Below are positions 1 through 6,228 of a DNA stretch of 7,186 nt, one piece after another. The stretch covers positions 1 to 7,186 of the forward strand of contig WQXV01000056.1 of NCBI GenBank assembly GCA_009781565.1, in the 5' to 3' direction. Each line of letters starts with the position of its first letter. The stretch's first letter is position 1. The notes beneath the pieces are model-generated. The model ran no database searches. It worked only from the letters and a program-made list of their open reading frames with translations, and had not been told where the DNA came from. The translations under genes and the position numbers were made by a program. The stretch comes from Actinomycetes bacterium (GTDB lineage Bacteria; Actinomycetota; Coriobacteriia; WRKU01).

Positions 1-3000
1 CGATCATCATCGTGTTCGTGCTCTACCTTAACCTGGTACTGGATCAGAACACCTTCATCAAGATGGCAGGAGTCGAAGCGGGCGACGTCGAGGTATACGT
101 GACACGCCATAGTGATGCGGACGGACTCTCGGCTCAGATCGAGGAGTTCGCCGGAGTCCGCAAGACCACCATGCTCGATTGGATCTCTGTCGAAGTCGAT
201 GGGAACGAAGCGATGGGCAACATCTCGAACGACTTTGCGCAGATGGAGAATATGGCTACCCATACCGGGACTCTTCCCACAAACGATCGTGAGGTCGCCT
301 TACCGAAACTGTTCGCCGACCAGCTGGGAAAGAGTATCGGTGATACGGTCTCGGTCAGGGCAGCGGGAGTATCGCAAGACTATACCATCACGGGATTCTT
401 CTCGGTGATGAGTAACGGGGGACGCGTGCTCGCGATCACCCTTGATGGCTATCAGCGCCTCGATCCGAACTATCGACGCGCAAGCATCAACGTCTATCTT
501 GATGATGAGACGACCTTCGATGATTTCTCTCAAGCACTCACCAGCAGATTCGGTGTCCTGAATGTCTACGATCAGAGCGACGGCGGCTCGTTCGCGCAGG
601 CAAAGATGGTAGCAGAGGAGAAGATCTCGAACTATATCGAGCAGTACGACATCGACAGTGTGGCCTACGCGGTGATCTCACATGGTGACATCGTAGCGCA
701 TGGCTCATCCAGCCAGTACCAGATCGAATCGATCGTGGATGCACGCGAGATCACCAAATCACAGCTCGGTGCATTCGCAGGGACCGTATCACTGGTCACT
801 CAGCTGATCGTGGTGCTTGCGTTGCTCATTCTCTCGTTGATACTGACCATGACGGTAAAGAGCATCATCACCAAACGCTACAAGGAACTCGGCACCCTCA
901 AGGCGCTCGGGTTCACTACCGCCCAACTGGTACGACAGCAGATCATCAGCTTGCTGCCCACCGCGGTGATCGGTGTAGCGATCGGTTGCTTCATCGGATC
1001 ACTGGTGGCAAGTCCGCTGCTGACCACCTTGCTCGCCAGCACAGGAGCGTATGGAACCTTGTTCTCTGTCCCACCGATCCTGGCCGTGTCGGTCGGCGCC
1101 GTGATGTTGGTGGCCTCACTGGGTGTCGCCTTTCTTTCTGCCAGGCGGATCAAGAATATCTCGGCATACGAGCTTATTTCCCAGCGCCCTGTCGCGAAAA
1201 AGAAACAACGCGCACATCCGAAAGGCATCGCACAAAAGAGAACGCTGGCACTTCGTTCGCTGGCCATGCTGATGGTCTGCGTTTTCTGCTTCACGATCGT
1301 CAGTGACGCTCTGTATGCTCAAGAGGCATCCAGCGCAACCGATAGCGGTGCTCCTCAGATGATCGAAGAGGACCTCTATGGAATCGGTTCGATCAGCAAG
1401 GTATACACGGCAGCAGCTGTCATGAAACTAGTCGAGGAGGGACATATCGATCTGGACGAGCCACTCACCACCTATCTTCCGCAGTTCGAGATGGCAGATG
1501 AGCGCTACACACAGATCACTCCCCGTATGCTTTTGAACCACTCATCAGGACTTAAGGGTATGACCGACAACAATGCGTTCTTGCTGGGCGATAACGACAC
1601 CTATCTCCATGACCATTTTCTTGATCTCCTCAAGACGCAGATGCTCAAGCACGCTCCGGGAGAGCGCTCGATATACTGCAATGATGGACTGACCCTTGCC
1701 GAGATCTTGATCGAGGCGGTCAGCGGTGTCAGCTATTCTCAGTATCTTGAGGCCACCTTCCTTGCACCGCTGGGTCTGAAGCAGACCAAGACCTCGCAAG
1801 GTGAGTTCGATCGCGACCTGCTCGCCAACACCTATAGGGGCAACAATGAGCTTCTGGCCGAGACCATCGGGGTCATCGGTACGGGTGGCATCTATGCCAC
1901 ACCGAGCGATCTGTGCCGATTCGCAACGATCTTCATGGAGAGCGCGGATGGCTCAGTCCTATCAAAGGGATCAACCGACGAGATGGCGAGAGACCAACAC
2001 CAAGATCCCATGGTGCCCCAAGACGCGGACACGATATTTCGGTATGGCTTGGGCTGGGATGCGATAGAGACCTATCCTTTCACCCACTATGGGATCAAGG
2101 CACTCTCCAAAGGTGGGGATACCGAGCGCTATCATTCGAATCTGATCGTGTTGCCAGACTATGATCTCGCCGTCGCCGTACTCTCATCTGGCAAGGATAG
2201 CCATGGGCAACTGATCGCTCAAGAGATCCTGTTGGCGGCTCTGCGTGAGGAAGGCGTGATCGTCGATGAGACACCGCCTTCCCTACCTGAGAGCAACCTT
2301 GATCGCGCGCGCATTCCCGACGAGATCAAAGCCTATGCCGGTGTCTATGATGCGGGATTCATGGGCATTCTCGAAGTTGAGTTCACTGAGGATTCCCTTC
2401 TGCTGACTCCGCTCATGGTCAAAAATGAGCGCACGGTGGAATACCTCTACAATACCGAGGGCGAATTCGTCTCGACCAAAGGCGATTTCATCGGTCTGAG
2501 CGCACCGAAGGACGGAGCCAAGGGAATCACAAAACTGAGCTTTGCCGATCAAAAGTACCTCATCGTCAATTCCGCTATCGCGATGCCTGGATTGAGCACC
2601 ACTGCGATTGCGGTCCCTCTTGCCGAAAAGCTTGAGACGAATACGGTTGCCTCAGATGACTTCGAGGCATGGAAGGAAAGAAATGAGAAGGAGTACCTGC
2701 TGGTGAGTGAGAAGTACACATCTCTGTACTATGCCACTGAGCCGCTCGCCAAAACGCTGGTCGATGATCGGGTGGTGGGTTATGTGGGACAAGGCATCTA
2801 TCGAGGTAGTGGTAAATTGATCAAATCGGCCAAGATCGTCGATGCGTCTTATGCCTCAGCCTTTCAAAGCATACCGACCATGCTGGGACGCGATACGAAT
2901 GATCTGCGCATAACCGAGCAGCAGGGAGTCGAATACCTGGCCGTGAATGAGTTCAAATACATCGATGCCTCATCACTGCGAAGACTATCAGAGTTCAACG

Positions 3001-3236
3001 ATCAGCTCACGCTCGGTCTCGAGACCCTGTGGGTCGATATCGATGAGGGCCTGGGAGGCTCTGAGCTGGGTATTGTTGCCCCGCAGAATGGGTCGTGGTT
3101 CGTATTCGACGATAGGATGAACTGTATCGCGACCTCTCTTGAGAAAAACCCGCGGCATTCGATAGTATTGCCTGATAGGGGCAGAATCGCGTTCGCTGGT
3201 GAAGAGGGAGCCACCTTCCTTCTGGGCAATCAGTAA
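1..3236 (+). CDS. FtsX/MacB-type ABC permease fused to beta-lactamase-family serine hydrolase (5' partial)
   Basis: The frame is open from the left edge (first full codon at 3) to TAA at 3234-3236. The GTG at 12 lies inside a hydrophobic run, so the true start is upstream. Residues are numbered from that GTG. Residues 1-10 end a membrane helix. Residues 20-250 are an extracellular MacB-like domain. Helices follow at about 257-282, 312-336 and 354-376, with the permease signature KRYKELGTLKALGF at 288-301. A Lys/Arg-rich linker (395-415) leads to a fifth helix (415-435) ending ALYA, like a signal peptide. The class C beta-lactamase-like domain follows: SISK (460-463, nucleophile motif), LLNHSSGL (507-514), YCN (555-557), KGG (700-702). 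Residues 760-1074 are beta-rich and unassigned. Five helices would place the hydrolase outside the cell. The substrate is unknown; such proteins act as peptidases or esterases as well as beta-lactamases. The hydrolase's N-terminal strands appear absent before SISK. The partner ATPase would lie upstream. Confidence 0.85.
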   Translation, partial: IIIVFVLYLNLVLDQNTFIKMAGVEAGDVEVYVTRHSDADGLSAQIEEFAGVRKTTMLDWISVEVDGNEAMGNISNDFAQMENMATHTGTLPTNDREVALPKLFADQLGKSIGDTVSVRAAGVSQDYTITGFFSVMSNGGRVLAITLDGYQRLDPNYRRASINVYLDDETTFDDFSQALTSRFGVLNVYDQSDGGSFAQAKMVAEEKISNYIEQYDIDSVAYAVISHGDIVAHGSSSQYQIESIVDAREITKSQLGAFAGTVSLVTQLIVVLALLILSLILTMTVKSIITKRYKELGTLKALGFTTAQLVRQQIISLLPTAVIGVAIGCFIGSLVASPLLTTLLASTGAYGTLFSVPPILAVSVGAVMLVASLGVAFLSARRIKNISAYELISQRPVAKKKQRAHPKGIAQKRTLALRSLAMLMVCVFCFTIVSDALYAQEASSATDSGAPQMIEEDLYGIGSISKVYTAAAVMKLVEEGHIDLDEPLTTYLPQFEMADERYTQITPRMLLNHSSGLKGMTDNNAFLLGDNDTYLHDHFLDLLKTQMLKHAPGERSIYCNDGLTLAEILIEAVSGVSYSQYLEATFLAPLGLKQTKTSQGEFDRDLLANTYRGNNELLAETIGVIGTGGIYATPSDLCRFATIFMESADGSVLSKGSTDEMARDQHQDPMVPQDADTIFRYGLGWDAIETYPFTHYGIKALSKGGDTERYHSNLIVLPDYDLAVAVLSSGKDSHGQLIAQEILLAALREEGVIVDETPPSLPESNLDRARIPDEIKAYAGVYDAGFMGILEVEFTEDSLLLTPLMVKNERTVEYLYNTEGEFVSTKGDFIGLSAPKDGAKGITKLSFADQKYLIVNSAIAMPGLSTTAIAVPLAEKLETNTVASDDFEAWKERNEKEYLLVSEKYTSLYYATEPLAKTLVDDRVVGYVGQGIYRGSGKLIKSAKIVDASYASAFQSIPTMLGRDTNDLRITEQQGVEYLAVNEFKYIDASSLRRLSEFNDQLTLGLETLWVDIDEGLGGSELGIVAPQNGSWFVFDDRMNCIATSLEKNPRHSIVLPDRGRIAFAGEEGATFLLGNQ

Positions 3237-3282
3237 ACGTTGGTATGGTAAGAACCACCTTGGACCTTGATAATAAGTAGAT

Positions 3283-3350
3283 TGAGCGGTGCCATATCGT
3301 GCGAAAACATGTTATTATACTGTCTCGCGTAATCGATTGCGCACCGCTCA
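3283..3350. repeat. 10-bp perfect inverted repeat flanking the tRNA-Phe promoter region
   Basis: TGAGCGGTGC at 3283-3292 is matched exactly, in inverse complement, by GCACCGCTCA at 3341-3350, with 48 bp between. The right arm ends three bases before the tRNA. Between the arms lie a candidate -10 box (TATACT, 3316-3321, or the overlapping TATTAT, 3313-3318) and a second palindrome around AATCGATT (3331-3338). No good -35 hexamer is placed for either -10, so the promoter call is weak. The arms could be an operator pair or, if transcribed through from the left, close a long stem that leaves the tRNA free. Both roles are inference. Confidence 0.5.
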
Positions 3351-3353
3351 TTT

Positions 3354-3429
<76 letters not shown>

Positions 3430-3460
3430 CTTCTCATCTCCACGATTGTCTTACCTGTCT

Positions 3461-3490
3461 TGCATCTTGCGAAGACATTACTGCATCTTG
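3461..3490. promoter_or_regulatory. candidate LytTR-type operator: two identical 9-mers 12 bp apart
   Basis: TGCATCTTG occurs at 3461-3469 and again at 3482-3490, exact over nine bases, with a 12-bp spacer. The 21-bp repeat distance is two helical turns, so both sites face the same side. LytTR proteins (the AgrA, ComE and BrsR/HdrR families) are known to bind pairs of about 9-bp direct repeats separated by about 12 bp, usually just upstream of the -35. Here the pair ends 11 bp before a candidate -35 of the LytTR gene itself, which suggests autoregulation. The 9-mer does not closely match the AgrA consensus, so the assignment rests on geometry and position. Confidence 0.55.
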
Positions 3491-3501
3491 ACTTGGGGCT
3501 A

Positions 3502-3530
3502 TTGCTAAACTGAGTCGAGCACTCTACACT
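3502..3530 (+). promoter_or_regulatory. candidate promoter of the LytTR operon
   Basis: TTGCTA (3502-3507) and TACACT (3525-3530) are separated by 17 bp and each match 4 of 6 consensus bases, as expected for an activator-dependent sigma-70-type promoter. Transcription would begin near 3537, leaving a leader only about a dozen bases long that still contains the ribosome binding site. An alternative uses TAAACT (3506-3511), but its potential -35, TTGACT (3488-3493), is only 12 bp away. Confidence 0.4.
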
Positions 3531-3548
3531 GTTCTCGAGGTGCGTAAC

Positions 3549-4004
3549 GTGATCAGATTAACCACCAACAAAGACCCCTTGTTACCCGATGACCGAGTGG
3601 ATATCAACTATCGTGAGTTGACGTCTCCAATCGATCAGATCATCGAAATATGCAATCAAGGTGACCAAATATTATGGGGAGAGATCGATAAAAAGAAATA
3701 CCCGATCGACATAAGTGACATCCTCTATATCGAATGGGTGGATGGACGCACGTGTATCTGCACCACAGATAATGTCTACACCTCAGCGTATTCGTTGACA
3801 CAACTCGAACAGTTGCTCAGCGACAAGCACTTTGTGCGCGTAAGCAAACCGATGATCGCCAACATTCGCAAGATCAAGTGGCTTTCCTCCGTGTTGAACA
3901 TGAAACTAGTGGCAGAACTCGTCAGTGGTGAGCGGATCGAGGTCAGTCGTCACTATCGCGGAAACTTGCTGGATAAAATCCTAGAAATTGGTCGGGGTGG
4001 CTAA
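3549..4004 (+). CDS. LytTR-domain DNA-binding transcriptional regulator
   Basis: This 151-residue protein has a short N-terminal part (1-44) and a LytTR DNA-binding domain (about 45-147). Family hallmarks are visible: ILYIEWVDGRTCIC (58-71), FVRVSKPMIANIRKI (95-109) and SGERIEVSRHY (126-136). There is no receiver domain, so it is not a classical two-component response regulator. GTG at 3549 is chosen because GAGGTG (3537-3542) lies six bases before it; a GTG at 3540 is in frame but sits inside that ribosome binding site. The next gene, a membrane protein, starts one base after the stop. This matches the LytTR Regulatory Systems described in streptococci (HdrRM, BrsRM), in which the membrane partner restrains the regulator and the regulator activates its own operon. 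Targets here are unknown. Confidence 0.9.
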   Translation: MIRLTTNKDPLLPDDRVDINYRELTSPIDQIIEICNQGDQILWGEIDKKKYPIDISDILYIEWVDGRTCICTTDNVYTSAYSLTQLEQLLSDKHFVRVSKPMIANIRKIKWLSSVLNMKLVAELVSGERIEVSRHYRGNLLDKILEIGRGG

Positions 4005-4005
4005 C

Positions 4006-4431
4006 GTGAAGTCGGTTCTGCATAATCTTGTCTATGGCAATAGGGCGATCATCGTTTGCGTGTTCTTTACTATAGCAACGATGCTCGACCTCATTCTCTG
4101 CGTTCCCCAAGGCATTCTCGACACCTCGTTTTGGCATCTTGGCATGAGATTCATCCTCTGTATCTGCGCATCTTTGTCATTGCTCGTTTTCAGGTACTTT
4201 GAGAAGCTATCTCTTCCCCTCATCTTACTTATCCACTGCTTGATAAGTGTCCTCATAATGATCCTCTTTGTGTGGCTGACTGGCCTCTACACCGATCTCC
4301 ATCCCCATGCCTATAGGGATGGAATCCGGACTGTTTTCATTATCTATCCTGTAATAATAGTCGGTGGTCTGTTCATAGACGCTACCAGGACCGCGAGAGC
4401 AAATCGTATTCTCAAGAGAACCTTAGAGTAA
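4006..4431 (+). CDS. four-helix membrane protein paired with LytTR regulator (DUF3021-like)
   Basis: The protein has 141 residues and four hydrophobic helices at about 14-33, 45-62, 69-94 and 108-125, with a basic C-terminal tail (TRTARANRILKR, 127-138) expected in the cytoplasm. A polar TDLHPHAYRDG stretch (96-106) lies between helices 3 and 4. Size, topology and position resemble the DUF3021-type inhibitors encoded next to LytTR regulators, but the sequence match to that family could not be verified and another small DUF family is possible. GTG at 4006 is preferred: it follows the LytTR stop (4002-4004) by one base and has GGGGTGG (3994-4000) as its ribosome binding site. An in-frame TTG at 3988 lacks one. 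Tight spacing implies co-translation. Inferred role: membrane antagonist or sensor for the upstream regulator. Confidence 0.75.
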   Translation: MKSVLHNLVYGNRAIIVCVFFTIATMLDLILCVPQGILDTSFWHLGMRFILCICASLSLLVFRYFEKLSLPLILLIHCLISVLIMILFVWLTGLYTDLHPHAYRDGIRTVFIIYPVIIVGGLFIDATRTARANRILKRTLE

Positions 4432-4467
4432 ATTCTTCATCGCAAAGAATTGATCATGTGGATCAAT
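4431..4467. repeat. two mutually exclusive hairpins after the LytTR operon
   Basis: AATTCTT (4431-4437) pairs with AAGAATT (4445-4451) around a 7-nt loop. ATTGATC (4449-4455) pairs with GATCAAT (4461-4467) around a 5-nt loop. The two stems share bases 4449-4451, so only one can form fully. They are AT-rich and lack a following T-run, so they are poor intrinsic terminators. The second could equally be a protein-binding palindrome. Confidence 0.4.
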
Positions 4468-4475
4468 AGGTCTGA

Positions 4476-4543
4476 TTGTGCCACGTCCTACGAGTGACTA
4501 TAACACTTTGCAACTCTGACCATCTATAATGGATAACGTTGCA
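4476..4543 (+). promoter_or_regulatory. tandem candidate promoters of the GRAM-like gene
   Basis: P1: TTGTGC (4476-4481), 17 bp, TATAAC (4499-4504). P2: a perfect TATAAT (4525-4530) with no good -35. A 6-bp inverted repeat, TGCAAC (4509-4514) and GTTGCA (4538-4543), brackets the P2 -10 and touches the predicted start points of both promoters, as an operator might. The resulting leaders would be about 85-110 nt. Confidence 0.4.
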
Positions 4544-4564
4544 CCATAAGCGACCAGCGCATCG

Positions 4565-4624
4565 ATGGGAAATACCGCAGCAATGACGAACGAACCGATT
4601 TGCATGAAGGAGGCGCCCCAATGA
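4565..4624 (+). CDS. possible 19-codon leader ORF overlapping the next start codon
   Basis: An ATG at 4565 opens a frame of 19 codons (MGNTAAMTNEPICMKEAPQ) whose TGA (4622-4624) overlaps the ATG of the GRAM-like gene in an ATGA arrangement typical of translational coupling. The ribosome binding site of the downstream gene lies within it. It has no recognisable ribosome binding site of its own at 4565, and such a short frame can arise by chance. Internal ATGs at 4583 and 4604 are in frame. Confidence 0.2.
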   Translation: MGNTAAMTNEPICMKEAPQ

Positions 4625-5055
4625 GCGAGACAGTACTGAAAGTAGGATCCACTACCTTTACCAACGCAAACCTAAAAGATGTTGCAACGGTCGTGGCCCA
4701 TGGAGCAGCTGGTAATCCTCTCTTTGGACGGAAGAAGGCCAGTGCCGCAAGCAAGAACCTTGCGGAGGGTGGTACCGCCATTCTCACCAATCAGCGTTTC
4801 GTGTTCGGCAAAGGCAAGAATATTAAGAAGATGGCAGAGGGATCGGTAGCGGATTTTTCCGGTGCAGCAGCAAAAGGTGAGATCAGACATGAGATCCCGC
4901 TGGGCAGCATCCTCGCGATCAATCAGGGCAAACAGGGGTTGAGCCCCGTTCTCGATCTGGTCACCGATACCGGGACCTATCGATTCTCATGGATGCAAAA
5001 AGCGCTCCTTGAATGGGAAGCTGCTATTGAGAGTGCGAAGGCTCAGTGCGAGTAG
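4621..5055 (+). CDS. small soluble GRAM/PH-like domain protein, function unknown
   Basis: The protein has 144 residues and no signal peptide or membrane helix, so it is probably cytoplasmic. It carries the pattern of bacterial GRAM/PH-like domains: a strand with GTAILTNQRFVF (51-62), a middle segment with EIPLGSILAINQGKQG (91-106), a further strand DLVTDTGTYRF (112-122) and a closing helix with WMQKALLEWEAAI (124-136). GRAM/PH-like folds often bind lipids or proteins; the ligand here is unknown. ATG at 4621 is supported by AAGGAGG (4607-4613) seven bases upstream, the strongest ribosome binding site in the window. An in-frame TTG at 4600 has no such support. It stands alone, and its stop lies 4 bp from the stop of the convergent collagen-like gene, so its transcript probably runs into that gene's 3' end. 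Confidence 0.7.
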   Translation: MSETVLKVGSTTFTNANLKDVATVVAHGAAGNPLFGRKKASAASKNLAEGGTAILTNQRFVFGKGKNIKKMAEGSVADFSGAAAKGEIRHEIPLGSILAINQGKQGLSPVLDLVTDTGTYRFSWMQKALLEWEAAIESAKAQCE

Positions 5056-5059
5056 TCTC

Positions 5060-6103
5060 TTAAGGGCCAACTCTTATTATCGAGAGGGTGCAATCTCTAA
5101 AGTACGAAGGATACGTTGAGGCATTCACTAAGCTCACTCGATCGCCGACCGCCAGATTGACCATCGTGCTCCCCGCGATGTTGCAATAGTTTTCAACCTG
5201 AACTGTCGTTCCTCGATACGGTTGCCAGTTTATGACGGATGAATTTCTCTGGATACCGATAGTTCCTTGGTTGACAATACCAGGCGAATGATAGGCATCG
5301 ACCCATACCGCATATGAGATGTAGTAATCACCTGCAACTAATACCTCGCAATAGTTGGGGTCGATAAACTGCATATCCTTCGAAACTATCGACGTCTGGA
5401 AGGGGATAGTTGTGTATCCCAGATAATCTCTGAGATTCCCATAAAGCCCGATATATGCCGTCGCCATTGAACCAGACGGACCTTGAGGACCAACTGCACC
5501 GGTCGCACCAGATGGACCTTGTTCGCCTTGCGGGCCCATATCGCCCTGGCGACCTCGTGGTCCTCGTGGGCCCTGAGGCCCTGTCTCACCTTGCGGGCCA
5601 GTTTCACCCTGAGGACCGGTATCACCTTGCGGGCCTTGAGGACCCGTCTCGCCCTGTGGCCCTTGCGGACCGGTCTGGCCCATGAGACCTGCTATTCCCT
5701 GCAAGCCCTGCTTACCTTGCGCTCCGGTCTCCCCCTTAGCTCCTGCTGGACCGGCAGGACCGGATGGACCGATCTGTCCAGCTGCTCCGGTGGCACCCGT
5801 GGCACCAGTCGCGCCTATTGCGCCCGCCGCTCCCGTAGCACCGGTCGCTCCACCTCCACTGCCAGAGGTGCCTGCAGCTCCTTGATCACCAGCTGGGCCG
5901 GCAGGACCAGCAGGTCCGATCTCACCTTGTGCGCCCGTCTCACCCTTTTTGCCTGGAACTCCCGTGACTTCTGAGAGATCCGCAGTAGGTAGAAAGAGAC
6001 CCAACACTGAGACAAGCAGGGCAAGGGCTGCAAGCGCTGCGGCGATCTTGGCCCACTTGTTGTCAGGAGTGCTGATTTGTTCAATTTCTTCTCGTTCGTA
6101 CAT
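5060..6103 (-). CDS. membrane-anchored collagen-like protein with C1q/TNF-like head
   Basis: The protein has 347 residues. A short charged cytoplasmic tail (1-17) precedes one helix (about 18-38), giving a type II anchor. Gly-X-Y triplets run from G48 to G84 and, after a one-residue phase shift at GGG (83-85), from G85 to G211, about 55 triplets in all. Many are GPQ, GET, GPA or GAT. The C-terminal 135 residues lack triplets and resemble the jelly-roll heads of C1q/TNF and Bacillus BclA-type proteins (AGDYYISYAVWV, 257-268; NLAVGDRVSLVN, 316-327; CTLSIIRVGP at the end). Such heads trimerise and align the triple helix. Three cysteines (252, 307, 338) are in the head. No LPxTG motif is present. 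Start at 6103 is chosen for GAGAGGT (6111-6117) seven bases upstream; a further in-frame ATG at 6139 lacks one. Likely role: surface stalk or adhesin (inference). Confidence 0.88.
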   Translation of the reverse strand: MYEREEIEQISTPDNKWAKIAAALAALALLVSVLGLFLPTADLSEVTGVPGKKGETGAQGEIGPAGPAGPAGDQGAAGTSGSGGGATGATGAAGAIGATGATGATGAAGQIGPSGPAGPAGAKGETGAQGKQGLQGIAGLMGQTGPQGPQGETGPQGPQGDTGPQGETGPQGETGPQGPRGPRGRQGDMGPQGEQGPSGATGAVGPQGPSGSMATAYIGLYGNLRDYLGYTTIPFQTSIVSKDMQFIDPNYCEVLVAGDYYISYAVWVDAYHSPGIVNQGTIGIQRNSSVINWQPYRGTTVQVENYCNIAGSTMVNLAVGDRVSLVNASTYPSYFRDCTLSIIRVGP

Positions 6104-6177
6104 GGTTTTCACCTCTCGAACAATGATCGAACCCTGCAAGATCGATCACCGATCATCATAGATATCGATTCACATCC

Positions 6178-6206
6178 AGTGTATAGAGCGACGACAGAGC
6201 AGTCAA
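6178..6206 (-). promoter_or_regulatory. candidate promoter of the collagen-like gene
   Basis: On the minus strand TTGACT (6206-6201) is followed after exactly 17 bp by TACACT (6183-6178), a 5/6 and a 4/6 match to the sigma-70 consensus. The -10 is identical to that proposed for the LytTR operon. Transcription would start near 6171, giving a leader of about 68 nt that contains four GATC sites between 6125 and 6154. Confidence 0.55.
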
Positions 6207-6228
6207 TAATTCTTGTCTAACTTTAGTA

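Noticed and set aside
878..1294. Minus-strand open frame of 138 codons inside the permease region
   Set aside because: It is antisense to transmembrane coding sequence, shows no domain or ribosome binding site, and is best seen as a shadow.
3241..3262. TGGT-AAGA-ACCA hairpin as a terminator of the fusion gene
   Set aside because: A four-pair stem without a T-run is too weak to call.
3457..3476. GTCTT/AAGAC stem as a terminator for tRNA-Phe
   Set aside because: Only five base pairs with a 10-nt loop and no T-run; it also overlaps the direct repeat, which better explains the sequence.
4450..4466. TTGAT...ATCAA as an FNR-type site
   Set aside because: The half-sites are 7 bp apart, not the 4 bp of an FNR box, and no FNR-dependent promoter is placed relative to it.
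5514..5690. Regularly spaced short repeats resembling a CRISPR array or tandem repeat
   Set aside because: Spacing is in multiples of 9 bp and explained by Gly-X-Y codons; there are no unique spacers of CRISPR length.
5455..5974. Plus-strand Pro/Ala- and Arg/Thr-rich open frames across the collagen-like region
   Set aside because: They are antisense shadows of the Gly-X-Y coding repeats; the minus frame has an anchor helix, a start with ribosome binding site and a structured head.
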